Program-made: the position numbers and the translations under genes
In this document: in pieces, positions 1 through 7,439 of the stretch
How positions within the stretch are numbered: the first letter of the stretch is position 1
How the letters are laid out: each line of letters opens with the position of its first letter
Notes under the pieces: generated by a model
The model's database searches: none
Seen by the model: the letters and a program-made list of their open reading frames with translations, nothing else
Told to the model about the DNA's origin: nothing
From: Planctomycetota bacterium
Lineage (GTDB): Bacteria > Planctomycetota > Phycisphaerae > UBA1845
Assembly (NCBI GenBank): GCA_030616775.1
Contig: JAUWWQ010000036.1
Span: 1 to 42,920, forward strand
Reading direction: 5' to 3'
DNA length: 42,920 nt

Positions 1-92
1 CAAGCGGCAAGCTCACGCTGACCATCAGCGGAGCCGGCATGGTGAAAGAGAAACTGCTCGACATGCTCGACCGCCTACGACCGGCCGCGTGA
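1..92 (+). CDS. C-terminal end of an unidentified protein (partial)
   Basis: An open frame enters from the left edge and stops with TGA at 90-92. It gives about 29 residues that begin SGKLTLTISG and end LDRLRPAA. The alternation of a beta-strand-like stretch and an amphipathic helix looks like the end of a small alpha/beta domain, but the family cannot be recognised from so little. The frame is called coding because the other two plus frames give no better protein-like reading. It converges with the short minus-strand gene that follows. Confidence 0.4.
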   Translation, partial: SGKLTLTISGAGMVKEKLLDMLDRLRPAA

Positions 93-108
93 AGAACCCC
101 GACGAGAT

Positions 109-228
109 TTATGCAACGTTGGGGTTCACCCAGCTACGGTAGCTCGTTCCAAGCCCGGTGCGCAGTCCGAACAGCAGCGTCCCCACCGCCGCCAGTGTGA
201 GCAGAACGATGACGATCTTGCGGATCAT
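109..228 (-). CDS. Small single-span membrane protein, 39 aa
   Basis: An ATG at 228 opens a 39-residue frame starting MIRKIVIVLLTLAAVGTLLF, which is a short basic tail followed by one strongly hydrophobic segment. The tail end is GTSYRSWVNPNVA. A GGAA-like ribosome site lies about 9 bases upstream. Short proteins with this kind of start seem familiar from planctomycetes, but they are usually longer and I know of no assigned function. The copy could therefore be a truncated remnant: the upstream side (229-590) is filled with palindromic repeats. It could also be chance, since the call rests on the hydrophobic profile and the plausible start. Confidence 0.4.
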   Translation of the reverse strand: MIRKIVIVLLTLAAVGTLLFGLRTGLGTSYRSWVNPNVA

Positions 229-391
229 GCTTGCGTTCCGTTCTCCGGGTATCGAGACTCGGTAGCTCTATACGATTATACCCGGATTGCCCGTGCAGGC
301 CGCTCCTGAGCCCAGGTGGGATCGAGCCGCACGCGGGATCGAGTGGGGAGCAGCCCGGTGGCATGTCGAAGATCCCGAGAATCGGGTCCAA

Positions 392-409
392 GTCCCGGCG
401 CGCCGGGAC
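392..409. repeat. 18-bp perfect palindrome GTCCCGGCGCGCCGGGAC
   Basis: This is a perfect self-complementary sequence within the gene-free stretch 229-588. Sixteen of its bases recur at 35169-35184, in the centre of a repeat inserted in the oppC-type gene. That makes it a dispersed element and not a chance palindrome. No function is visible. Confidence 0.6.
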
Positions 410-428
410 GCCGGCATGTAGGACGTTC

Positions 429-534
429 GCTGGACCGAGAATCCCTTCTCGCTGGACCGAGAATCCCTTCTCGGTCCACTTGGCAATGGACGGTATGGTG
501 CGAGAATCCCGATGCACATCGGGACTCGCACCAG
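429..534. repeat. Rearranged copy of the 62-bp double-hairpin repeat
   Basis: The 22-bp unit GCTGGACCGAGAATCCCTTC(TC) occurs twice in direct tandem (429-450 and 451-472). The second copy completes the first hairpin (GGACCGAGAA / TTCTCGGTCC). A second, diverged hairpin with arms GGTGCGAG / CTCGCACC follows at 497-532. This is the same architecture as the exact 62-bp copies at 5419, 30692 and 32146, but with a partial duplication. The whole interval 229-588 holds only such repeats and no convincing gene. Confidence 0.7.
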
Positions 535-588
535 CGAAGACTCGCACCAGCGGTCGAGCGTCTCTACAAAATCCTAGAAACTACCGAG

Positions 589-1074
589 CTATGACGCAAA
601 CTCGCTCGGACCTTCCGGACCGGGTGAGCCCTCCGGATCTGGTGGGCCCTCCTCCGGTTTTCGTGGACGCGGCTTCAGCTTGATCAACTCCAGGCGGGCT
701 TCGCGAAGCAGTTCGCCGCCGGAGTAGAGCTGGACCCGGTACTCGCCCGGCTGGGGAAAGGTAATTCCGTGGAACTGTAGAGCCAGGTTGGCGATGGCCC
801 GCGGGTCATGGAAACGCACCTTCCCTCTCCCCTCGACGATCGGAGGCCGGGCGTCGTTGGCATCGACTATCCGGATCCTCAGCTCCGTCTCGCCGCGGCC
901 TTCCGTCAAGGCCACGAAGACGCAAAGCTGCGGATGTGCCGCCGGGAAACCCCGGGCGTGGATCTTGCTGAACATTCCGATGATCGACTGCTTGCCGGTC
1001 ATCCGGTCGGTGATGATCTGATCACAGACGATCATCGCCAATACGTCCGGGGCAGGCCTGTGCATGGCCATCAT
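589..1074 (-). CDS. DUF6941 family protein
   Basis: This is a 161-residue soluble protein. After MMAMHRPAPDVLAMIVCDQI it reads as a compact beta-rich domain containing KQSIIGMFSKI and a strand pattern ending near residue 130 (PGEYRVQLYSGGELL). A charged, proline/glutamate-rich tail follows. The pattern of an early CDQ motif, then SIIGMF and a PQPGEYR-like strand, matches the DUF6941 family. That family is common in planctomycetes and its function is unknown. ATG at 1074 is chosen because GAGGAAG sits 5-8 bases upstream; the longer frame to 1164 lacks a ribosome site. It is divergent from sucC, and the two share a 250-bp intergenic region. Confidence 0.75.
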   Translation of the reverse strand: MMAMHRPAPDVLAMIVCDQIITDRMTGKQSIIGMFSKIHARGFPAAHPQLCVFVALTEGRGETELRIRIVDANDARPPIVEGRGKVRFHDPRAIANLALQFHGITFPQPGEYRVQLYSGGELLREARLELIKLKPRPRKPEEGPPDPEGSPGPEGPSEFAS

Positions 1075-1227
1075 GTCGCTTCCTCGCTTTCGTGGATCGT
1101 CGCATGCTACCGTGAATAGGCCGGGTTGCATAGCACACTCGCCCGTTCCAGCGGTCGCTTCCACGCTTTCACGTGTGTTCCGTGGTGCGGATGTCCTGAT
1201 TACCGAGCGGGTGTCTCAACTCGGTGA

Positions 1228-1255
1228 TTGATTTTGGCAAGCGATCCCCCATAAT
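1228..1255 (+). promoter_or_regulatory. Candidate sigma-70-type promoter for sucC
   Basis: TTGATT (1228-1233) and CATAAT (1250-1255) are separated by 16 bases and lie about 75 bases before the sucC start. They match the -35 consensus at 4 of 6 and the -10 at 5 of 6. A small inverted repeat, ACCGAG/CTCGGT (1202-1225), lies just upstream. The call is by inspection only. Confidence 0.4.
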
Positions 1256-1265
1256 ACCACTCGTG

Positions 1266-1283
1266 ACCGACTCGAAGGTCGGT
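1266..1283 (+). promoter_or_regulatory. Leader hairpin upstream of sucC
   Basis: The stem ACCGAC / GTCGGT encloses the 6-base loop TCGAAG and lies between the candidate -10 box and the sucC start, so it would be in the transcript leader. I do not recognise a named RNA motif. A similar CCGAC-(TTTAC)-GGTCGG hairpin stands at about 2546-2561, just after sucC, which suggests a dispersed repeat and not a specific riboswitch. Confidence 0.35.
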
Positions 1284-1329
1284 ATCCGAGATTTCGATCC
1301 AGCCGCAAAAACCAACGGAATCGATGCCC

Positions 1330-2493
1330 ATGAAAGTACACGAATACCAGGCGAGAGAGTTGCTGGCGGAAGCCGGCGTACCCGTTCCCAAATCCTACGT
1401 GGCCACGACGGTCGATCAGGCCGCCGCAGCCTTCGACAAGATCGGCGGAAAAGCCGTGGTCAAGGCCCAGGTCTTCGCCGGCGGTCGGGGCAAGGCCGGC
1501 TTCGTCAAGCTGTGTGATACCGCCGAGCAGGTGCGCCAGGCCGCCACATTTATGCTCTCTAACCGGATGGTCTCGCCGCAAACCGGATCGGAGGGCGTGG
1601 AGGTCAAAAAGCTCCTGGTGGCCGACGCGGTGGACATCGAGAGCGAATACTACGTGGCCGTCGTGATGGACCGGGCCAAGAACACGGCCGTTGTCATGGT
1701 CTCCCAAGAAGGCGGCGTCGAGATCGAGATCGTTGCCAAGGAAAAGCCCGGTGCCATCATCAAGCGGTGGCTTCATCCGCATCTTGGCCTGATGAGCTTT
1801 CAGTGCGCCCAGCTCGTCGCCGGCCTGGGTTTTACCGACAAGGAACAGGCCAAGGCCGCCGCCAAGGTCATCCGTGGGCTGGTCAACGTGTTCCACAAAT
1901 ACGATTGTGCCCTGGCGGAGATCAACCCGCTGGTCCGCACGAAAAGCGGAGAGATCCTGGCCATCGACGCCAAAATGAACTTCGACGACAACGCCGTCTT
2001 CCGCCATAAGCGCCTCCAGGAAATGTTCGACCCGTCCGGGGAGAACCCCATGGAGCTGCGCGCCAAAGAGCACAACCTTTCCTATATCCCGCTTGATGGG
2101 AACATCGGCTGCTTAGTCAACGGTGCCGGCCTGGCCATGTCCACTATGGACCTGATCAAGCTGCACGGCGGTGAGCCGGCCAACTTCCTCGACGTCGGCG
2201 GATCGGTGACCGCCGAGGAGGCCACCGAGGCATTCCGCATCGTTCTTTCAGACCCCAAGGTCAAGGGCATCCTGGTCAACATCTTCGGCGGCATCGCCAA
2301 GTGCGACACAATCGCCGAGGCCCTGATTGCCGCAGCCAGGGAGATCGGCTTTGACGTCCCCGTTGTGGTCCGCCTGGAGGGCACCAACGTCGAACGGGCT
2401 CACGAGCTGCTCAAGGAAGCCGCCATCCCCCAACTGATCACCGCCACCGACCTGACCGACGCCGCCAACAAAGTCTGCGCCCAGGTGGCGTAA
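1330..2493 (+). CDS. sucC: Succinate-CoA ligase (ADP-forming) beta subunit
   Basis: The 387-residue product is full length for SucC. This subunit carries the ATP-grasp nucleotide site and part of the CoA/succinate site, and pairs with SucD to make succinyl-CoA/succinate plus ATP in the TCA cycle. Visible family marks are [12 protein letters not shown] at the start, [13 protein letters not shown] (ATP-grasp), AEINPLV, and near the C-terminus [13 protein letters not shown] and [17 protein letters not shown] 1330 is preferred over ATG 1324 because GGAA lies 9 bases before it and family members begin MxxHEYQ. The usual partner sucD is absent: the next 250 bp hold only repeats. Confidence 0.96.
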   Translation: MKVHEYQARELLAEAGVPVPKSYVATTVDQAAAAFDKIGGKAVVKAQVFAGGRGKAGFVKLCDTAEQVRQAATFMLSNRMVSPQTGSEGVEVKKLLVADAVDIESEYYVAVVMDRAKNTAVVMVSQEGGVEIEIVAKEKPGAIIKRWLHPHLGLMSFQCAQLVAGLGFTDKEQAKAAAKVIRGLVNVFHKYDCALAEINPLVRTKSGEILAIDAKMNFDDNAVFRHKRLQEMFDPSGENPMELRAKEHNLSYIPLDGNIGCLVNGAGLAMSTMDLIKLHGGEPANFLDVGGSVTAEEATEAFRIVLSDPKVKGILVNIFGGIAKCDTIAEALIAAAREIGFDVPVVVRLEGTNVERAHELLKEAAIPQLITATDLTDAANKVCAQVA

Positions 2494-2566
2494 GTAGTCT
2501 GCTGGAAGCCAACGTCCGTTGAAGAACCGGAGCAGTATGGGAGGCCGACTTTACGGTCGGTCTCGC

Positions 2567-2597
2567 CGGGTGCCACTGGTGGCTTGCCCACCAGTGC
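2567..2597. repeat. 31-bp palindromic repeat, left copy
   Basis: CACTGGTGG and CCACCAGTG form a 9-bp stem inside this 31-base unit. An identical unit in inverted orientation stands at 3542-3572, so the pair brackets the PepSY gene. The stretch 2494-2747 contains this repeat and the CCGAC hairpin before it, and no gene. Confidence 0.8.
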
Positions 2598-2747
2598 TTA
2601 GAGGTCGGGTGTCACCAGCGGCCCCCGGCGCGGGCGCGCGGACTACGTTTTTCAGAGGAGTAGGGCAGGTCGGCAGACGTGCTGTTGTTTTTCACCGGCG
2701 CGTGTCACCCCGCTCCACCGTGCCCAACGACTACTTTGGAGGTGCGA

Positions 2748-3308
2748 ATGAGCCTATTCAAACTCTTCCGGACGACACACAAGTGGACCGGCATCATTTT
2801 GTCAGTCGTGTTTGTGTACATGTCTGCCACGGGTTTTCTGCTGCTCATCAAAAAGAGGAACGCCTGGATCCAGCCCCCGACGCAACGCGGCGCCCAAGGC
2901 GGGGTGGAGGATTTCATCACTGTTCAAAGACTGTTCGATGTTCTCCGGGCGCAGAACCACCCCGATTTCACATCAGTTAAGGATATCGAGCGGATCGACT
3001 TTCGCCCGGGCAAGCGCGCCTTCAAGGTTCATTCTGAGCATCATCATTCCGAGATCCAGGTATGCGCTGTGACCGGTAAGGTGCTAAGCGTTTCCTGGCG
3101 ACCTTCGGACCTGTTTGAGAATATCCACGACGGCTCGTTCATTGCGGCCTGGTTCCATGATTGGATCATGCCCGCGGTGAGCGCCGGATTACTGTTCCTT
3201 GTCCTCAGCGGGTGGTGGCTGTGGCTCGGTCCCAAGCTGCGCAAACGGAAAGCTGAGCAACGTAGAAAAGTCAGGACGAGCCAGCCCGTGTGCGTGGGTG
3301 ACCTTTGA
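2748..3308 (+). CDS. PepSY-associated transmembrane protein
   Basis: This 186-residue protein has an N-terminal membrane segment (about 13-35, after the motif RTTHKWTG) and a PepSY-like extracytoplasmic domain in the middle (IERIDFRPGKRAFKVHSEH, then VTGKVLSVSW). A second membrane segment lies at about 150-172 (WFHDWIMPAVSAGLLFLVLSG) and a basic tail follows. Small PepSY_TM proteins of this layout often accompany metal uptake or respiratory genes; no such partner is adjacent, so the role is open. ATG 2748 has an excellent GGAGGT ribosome site 5 bases away. Histidines H11 and those in HSEHHHSE are notable and could bind metal or haem. Confidence 0.8.
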   Translation: MSLFKLFRTTHKWTGIILSVVFVYMSATGFLLLIKKRNAWIQPPTQRGAQGGVEDFITVQRLFDVLRAQNHPDFTSVKDIERIDFRPGKRAFKVHSEHHHSEIQVCAVTGKVLSVSWRPSDLFENIHDGSFIAAWFHDWIMPAVSAGLLFLVLSGWWLWLGPKLRKRKAEQRRKVRTSQPVCVGDL

Positions 3309-3861
3309 ACGGCGAAGGCCCCGCCGGTGTGCACCACTACGGGGGGCGTGCGGATGCACCTTGCGATAATGACGTTTACCGTGATCCTCGTTACTGCTCG
3401 ATGGTTCCTGTAGTCTAGGTACCGGTCCGTTGGCAGCCTGCTGCCAGTGCGACGTCCACCTTGCCGTTAACCGCCTCCTTGGGGTGCTTGCTTCGATTGC
3501 CCACCGGAATACAATTGGACTCTGCACCCGAGTAGTCTCAGGCACTGGTGGGCAAGCCACCAGTGGCACCCGCCATGCAGAAATCCGCTCGCTCTCCCGG
3601 CTCCGAAACGACCGGCGGAATAAGGCTGCTACGGTCCCGCAGGTTCTCAAGCGAGGCTTCAACATTATCGGACCCGAAACTCCTCGATCCTCCGTCCCCG
3701 GGAAACACGTTACTTTTTGAAGAATCGCAAAGTCGCCCCTGGCGTGCGCCGATCAGATCACCTAGAATGCGTGCCATAGCATGCAGAGCAGGCGGATCGC
3801 GTATGCGCGCGTTCCGATGTATGGACAGGGCAACAAACGACGGTTGGAATAAGGAGACGTT
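3309..3861. other. Gene-free stretch before rpsU
   Basis: No convincing gene is seen. The stretch contains a TGGCAG/CTGCCA mini-hairpin near 3430 and the inverted 31-bp repeat at 3542-3572. A TAGAAT hexamer near 3763 could be the -10 box of an rpsU promoter, although no good -35 was found. Confidence 0.5.
3542..3572. repeat. 31-bp palindromic repeat, right copy (inverted)
   Basis: By eye this is the exact reverse complement of 2567-2597 over all 31 bases. The internal stem CACTGGTGG/CCACCAGTG is the same. The two copies lie 975 bases apart and enclose only the PepSY gene and its flanks. Confidence 0.8.
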
Positions 3862-4059
3862 GTGGTAAAGGTTAGACCTCGGGGAAACGAATCAATCCAG
3901 CAGATGTTGAAGCGCTTCAAGCGCCTGTGCCAGCGGGAGGGGCTCATCCGGGACATCAAACGGCACAGCTACTACGAAAAACCATCGGAACGAAAGCGCC
4001 GCCAGATGCGCAAGTCCATCCGAAAAGTTGAAAAGGACAGGGAGCAGAACGGAAGATAG
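3862..4059 (+). CDS. rpsU: 30S ribosomal protein S21
   Basis: This is a 65-residue, very basic protein. It begins MVKVRPRGNESIQQMLKRFK, which is the S21 pattern of a short strand followed by long helices, and ends in a lysine/arginine-rich tail (RKRRQMRKSIRKVEKDRE). S21 sits on the small-subunit platform near the 3' end of 16S rRNA and helps initiation. The start codon is GTG at 3862, supported by AAGGAG five bases upstream. The gene stands alone with its own terminator. Confidence 0.95.
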   Translation: MVKVRPRGNESIQQMLKRFKRLCQREGLIRDIKRHSYYEKPSERKRRQMRKSIRKVEKDREQNGR

Positions 4060-4076
4060 CTTCTCGCGTCATTAAT

Positions 4077-4113
4077 GACCGGCCAGTGCCAGCGCAGGCT
4101 GTCCGGTTTTTTC
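4077..4113 (+). terminator. Rho-independent terminator after rpsU
   Basis: ACCGG (4078-4082) pairs with CCGGT (4103-4107), and a CAGC/GCTG stem can form inside. The stem runs straight into six T residues. It lies 18 bases after the rpsU stop. Confidence 0.75.
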
Positions 4114-4285
4114 TTGCGCGCATCGCCCGCACTTCACTCGTCGCATCTCTTGATGTGACAAACGGTACGCCGTGATCCCTGTGACACTCGAAACTCACAA
4201 CTCATTGTCTCAGGCGTGACACACTCCTTTCCGCCCGGTATAGTAGCAACTCGCCGCCGGACGGCGGACGCGGAGAAGCCAAGAC

Positions 4286-5068
4286 ATGATTGAGCAGAAG
4301 GTGGCCCTGGTTACAGGCGGGTCGCGCGGCATCGGGCGAGGCATCTGCATCGAGCTCGCCAAGGCCGGCTACGCCATACTGGTCAACTTCAACGAGAATC
4401 TCGGGGCGGCCGAGGATGTCCGGTACCAGATCGAGAAGATCGGCGTGCCCGTCGAGATATGCCAGGCTGATGTCACCGCCAAATCCCACCGGGACCTTCT
4501 GGTGCAATTCACCCTGGAGCGCTTCGGGCGGATCGATCTTCTGGTCAACAATGCCGGCATCGCTCCCAAAGTGCGTAAGGATATCCTCGAAACCGAGGAG
4601 AAAACCTTCGACCGGATCCTTAATGCCAACCTTCGGGCACCTTATTTTCTGACCCAGCGGGTGGCCCGGGTGATGATCGGCCTGATCGAGGCCAAGGAGA
4701 TCGATGGTGCCGCCATTGTCAACATCTCGTCACTTCGATCCTACACCACCGCCAAGAATTACGGCGAATACTGCGTCAGCAAGGCCGGACTGAGCATGGT
4801 GACCAGGCTTTTCGCGGTGCGTCTGGCCGAGTACGGCATCAACGTCTATGAGATCAGCCCGGGTCTGATCGAAACCGACATGACCTCCGTCGAGCACGTG
4901 CGCGACTATTACAACGACAAGCTCGCTCAAGGTATGGCCCCGATCAACCGCTGGGGCAAGCCTCAAGAGGTCGCCCTGGCTGTGACCGCCATCGCCAAAG
5001 GCCACTTCCCCTTCAGCACCGGAACCGTATTCCACACCGACGGCGGCTTCCACCTCCGCGAGCTGTAG
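4286..5068 (+). CDS. Short-chain dehydrogenase/reductase, FabG-like
   Basis: The 260-residue product is a classical SDR that probably reduces a carbonyl with NAD(P)H. It has the cofactor motif TGGSRGIG (10-17), NNAG (88-91), a catalytic serine at about 149 in NISSLRS, Tyr162-x3-Lys166 (YCVSK) and PGLIETDM. It ends TGTVFHTDGGFHLREL, typical of the family. Resemblance to 3-oxoacyl-ACP reductase is clear, but no fatty-acid genes are near, so the true substrate is unknown. The basic residue early in the second strand region is not diagnostic for NADPH. The ribosome site (GAGAAGCC) is modest. Confidence 0.85.
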   Translation: MIEQKVALVTGGSRGIGRGICIELAKAGYAILVNFNENLGAAEDVRYQIEKIGVPVEICQADVTAKSHRDLLVQFTLERFGRIDLLVNNAGIAPKVRKDILETEEKTFDRILNANLRAPYFLTQRVARVMIGLIEAKEIDGAAIVNISSLRSYTTAKNYGEYCVSKAGLSMVTRLFAVRLAEYGINVYEISPGLIETDMTSVEHVRDYYNDKLAQGMAPINRWGKPQEVALAVTAIAKGHFPFSTGTVFHTDGGFHLREL

Positions 5069-5101
5069 CCGTCTATGCACCGCCCGCCGAGAGCTTGACT
5101 C

Positions 5102-5118
5102 GTCGGGCAAAGCCCGAC
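5102..5118. terminator. Hairpin between convergent genes
   Basis: GTCGGGC (5102-5108), loop AAA, GCCCGAC (5112-5118) forms a perfect 7-bp stem in the 69-bp gap between the SDR gene (plus) and the zinc-ribbon gene (minus). There is no T-run, so it may be a dispersed repeat used as a bidirectional stop and not a standard terminator. Confidence 0.45.
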
Positions 5119-5137
5119 CTACGATTCTCAAGAGTAC

Positions 5138-5371
5138 TCAGAACAGCAACGGGCCGAGCAGCAACACCACCAGCATCAAAACGATGCCGCCCAAGAACAC
5201 GAAGGCGATGATCTTGATGGCCTTGGGAACGGGCGGACGGAACGTGGCGCTGAACCCCTCGCCCAGTTCCTGCCCGCAATCCGGGCAAAGTTCGTGGAAG
5301 CGATCCATGACCGCCCCGCACCGCGAACATGTAAACTCGATATCGGCGAACTCGTCGTCGGGGCCTTGCAT
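5138..5371 (-). CDS. Zinc-ribbon, single-span membrane protein
   Basis: This is a 77-residue protein. Residues 12-33 form a zinc ribbon with CSRC (C15, C18) and CPDC (C29, C32). A linker with FRPPVPKAIK and a C-terminal membrane segment of about 25 hydrophobic residues (53-77) follow, ending LLLGPLLF. The topology suggests a cytosolic metal-binding head anchored by its tail. Similar zinc-ribbon tail-anchored proteins are common in planctomycetes and have no known function. It lies convergent to the SDR gene. Confidence 0.7.
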   Translation of the reverse strand: MQGPDDEFADIEFTCSRCGAVMDRFHELCPDCGQELGEGFSATFRPPVPKAIKIIAFVFLGGIVLMLVVLLLGPLLF

Positions 5372-5418
5372 GACGGCAAGAGCCTAAGCGACGTCCCACC
5401 CTTCTTCAAGCGGTCTCC

Positions 5419-5480
5419 GCTGGACCGAGAATTCTTTCTCGGTCCTCCCAGAAGTGCCGAGAAGGGATTCTCGGCACAGC
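5419..5480. repeat. 62-bp double-hairpin repeat, copy 1
   Basis: Hairpin one is GGACCGAGAA-TTCT-TTCTCGGTCC (5422-5445) and hairpin two is GTGCCGAGAA-GGGA-TTCTCGGCAC (5454-5477). The ends are GCTG and CAGC, so the whole unit has inverted termini. Length and organisation are the same as at 30692-30753 and, in reverse orientation, 32146-32207. Confidence 0.85.
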
Positions 5481-5582
5481 ACGGCGTTGACGGACTCGTG
5501 AGGCAGAGACACCACTCCTCGCAAGATGAATTTAATGGATCGCACGTTCTTGGGTACCTGATGCGGATGATCGCGTTTCCAC

Positions 5583-5675
5583 ACCCGACGAGGTAGTCAG
5601 TCCGCCCGAGTCTGCGCATCACGGCGTAGGTTTCTGGGCCATTCCCATACTACCTCACGTCGGGTAAACCTACGC
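5583..5675. repeat. Nested inverted repeats overlapping the end of the isomerase gene
   Basis: GCGTAGGTTT (5624-5633) is mirrored by AAACCTACGC (5666-5675). ACCCGACGAGGTAGT (from about 5583) is mirrored by ACTACCTCACGTCGGGT (about 5649-5665), with a two-base insertion. The right-hand arms are adjacent, and the last one contains the stop codon of the neighbouring minus-strand gene. Confidence 0.6.
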
Positions 5676-6470
5676 TGGTGGGAGAAGGCGGGTTAGGAGG
5701 TCGCGGGCGTCTTGGATGTCTGCGACCGGGGTCTGAGAGTCGGTCCGGCGGAGGACGTAGGGGCCGGCGTAATCGGCGGCCTCAAGCGCGGCAAGCAGTC
5801 CGACTAGATCGACCTCGCCTTCGCCCAAGCGGGTTTCGTGACCCGCCCGTTCGGACAGACCTACTGTGCCGTCACGGGCGTGCATCAGTGTGATCTGGGC
5901 CGGGACCCGCTCAATTACTGTCAGTGGATTGACACCATTCATTACCATAGCGGCCGGGTCGAGACAAATCCCGATTGAAGGGCAACCCAGCTCGTCAAGC
6001 ACCCGAACGATACGCTCACCACTGTCGCCGGAAACGCGCAGAGCGTAAGCGATCCCGCGCAGATCGGCGTATTCACCGATGCGCTTGAGCGCTTCGATCG
6101 CGGCCTCCGACGGCTCACCCGTATCGGGTTGCGTCAGCATGCCGGCCGACGCCGTCACTGCAGGAACCTTCAAGTCGGTCGCAAGTTGTAGAATCCGGCA
6201 GGTCCGCTCGACCCGCTCGTCGACGGTGCGCGGGTCGGTAAGCCGCAGGCCGGGAAGATCCGCGACCAGGGCGGCCATCCGCAGCCCCAAACCGTCAACA
6301 TAGCGCGACAGGTGCCGCCGCCCGCTTGACGACAGATTCCACGGCGCCAGATCGCCCGTGACGGTCGCCAGCTCGACCGCGCGGAAGTCGAGTTCCGCCG
6401 CTTTGCGCAGGGCCTCCCTGGGCCGAAGGCGAAAGTCGTCGATGTCCACACCGATTCTGGGTCCGCTCAT
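5670..6470 (-). CDS. Sugar phosphate isomerase/epimerase-like TIM-barrel protein
   Basis: The product has 266 residues from MSGPRIGVDID. It shows the xylose-isomerase-like (AP endonuclease 2) barrel pattern: FRAVELA in the second strand region, the extended PGLRLTDPR, GIAYALRVSGDSGERI, then GICLDPAAM and LMHARDG. These carry the acidic/histidine positions that bind a divalent metal in the family. The usual metal-site motif in the fifth strand (ENH) is replaced by LRVSG, so catalytic competence is uncertain. The start at 6470 is where homology-like sequence begins; the upstream 35 codons look non-coding. No operon partner indicates a substrate. Confidence 0.7.
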   Translation of the reverse strand: MSGPRIGVDIDDFRLRPREALRKAAELDFRAVELATVTGDLAPWNLSSSGRRHLSRYVDGLGLRMAALVADLPGLRLTDPRTVDERVERTCRILQLATDLKVPAVTASAGMLTQPDTGEPSEAAIEALKRIGEYADLRGIAYALRVSGDSGERIVRVLDELGCPSIGICLDPAAMVMNGVNPLTVIERVPAQITLMHARDGTVGLSERAGHETRLGEGEVDLVGLLAALEAADYAGPYVLRRTDSQTPVADIQDARDLLTRLLPPA

Positions 6471-6674
6471 GCTGCAACCGCCGCCACAGACAGCTCGAGG
6501 CCAATCCTCTCTTGCGGTTACTGTAGCGAAAGGCACGTCGCCGCCAAGTTGACCGCGCGACAGGCCCCGCCCCATCGTATGCAGAGCATCCGTACCACGC
6601 GTATGCGCACAGCGAGTCGGAGAAAGGCAACCCGAGCGCCTGCGACAGGTCCGGTCAGATATACACGCCCAAGC

Positions 6675-7283
6675 TTACAGATCGACGTGAAGCCGGCGCA
6701 CCTCGGCCAACTGGTAGAAAGAACTCACAACCGTCGGGACCACGACGATAAACGGTATCACGATGGCACTGCCGGTGGCCATGGCCCGCAGCGTCCCGTA
6801 CAGACCCGGCAGGTTCACGACCCACGCAGTAAGCCCGGAGACAAGTAGCGCCGCTCCCAGAAACGCGGTCACCACAATCACCACATGTTGGCGATTCAGG
6901 AAGGCGAACGCGGTGCATCCGATGAAAGCGGCCCCTCCGGAAGCCAGCAGGGCCGTCCCGGTGACGCCAAGATTAGCCAGTGAATACGTTACCATGCCGG
7001 CACCGATGAGACCTCCCAAACCCGACACCGCGTAGTTGACCGGCCAATAGCTCACCAAGCCGAGCCCCGCACCGACTGCAAGCGCGTAGAGCCATTGACC
7101 ATCACACGGCCCGACGATCCACGCACCAAACGCCGCACCGAGCAGCGCGTAGGACAGCATCACACAGACCTTCCACATGCGCCATCCAAACAACATCAGG
7201 CCCAGCCCAGCCACGACCAGTGGGAAACCGACTGCGCTTTGCGACTGCCTCAGATAGAGCAGCCAATCATCCAGGGAAATCAT
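6675..7283 (-). CDS. Multi-span membrane protein (DUF4203/TMEM198-like), first of two
   Basis: The product has 202 residues from MISLDDWLLYL. Nearly all of it consists of six or more hydrophobic segments rich in glycine and alanine (GLGLMLFGWRMWK, ALLGAAFGAWIVG, LGGLIGAGMVTYS, AFLGAALLVSGL). The repeated G-rich helices with a FGWR-like turn resemble the DUF4203/TMEM198 type, but this is a profile judgement. It follows the similar gene at 7440-8264, and both lie after ftsQ at the end of the division cluster. GTG at 7301 is an alternative start. Confidence 0.6.
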   Translation of the reverse strand: MISLDDWLLYLRQSQSAVGFPLVVAGLGLMLFGWRMWKVCVMLSYALLGAAFGAWIVGPCDGQWLYALAVGAGLGLVSYWPVNYAVSGLGGLIGAGMVTYSLANLGVTGTALLASGGAAFIGCTAFAFLNRQHVVIVVTAFLGAALLVSGLTAWVVNLPGLYGTLRAMATGSAIVIPFIVVVPTVVSSFYQLAEVRRLHVDL

Positions 7284-7439
7284 CACGGCAAGGCACTCCA
7301 CTTAGAACGCAGAAACGCACTCTTGACCATCGCGCCTCGCATGGTCCTTAGTAGCTCAGCGGCCACGGACCTACGCACACACGAGCGCGGCGGAGGCGCA
7401 CGGTGGTCAAGACCTCGTACTGCTAACTTACGATATCAG

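Noticed and set aside
134-547. Long overlapping frames on both strands through 134-683
   Set aside because: They read through palindromic repeats and have no ribosome site or family features; peptides such as TEKGFSVQREGILGP are just translated repeat.
1202-1225. Inverted repeat ACCGAG/CTCGGT as a terminator for the DUF6941 gene
   Set aside because: It lies upstream of that gene's start, and there is no T-run on either strand.
1228-1330. Riboswitch or known sucC leader motif
   Set aside because: Only one short hairpin is seen, and a similar one occurs after the gene; no named RNA structure could be matched.
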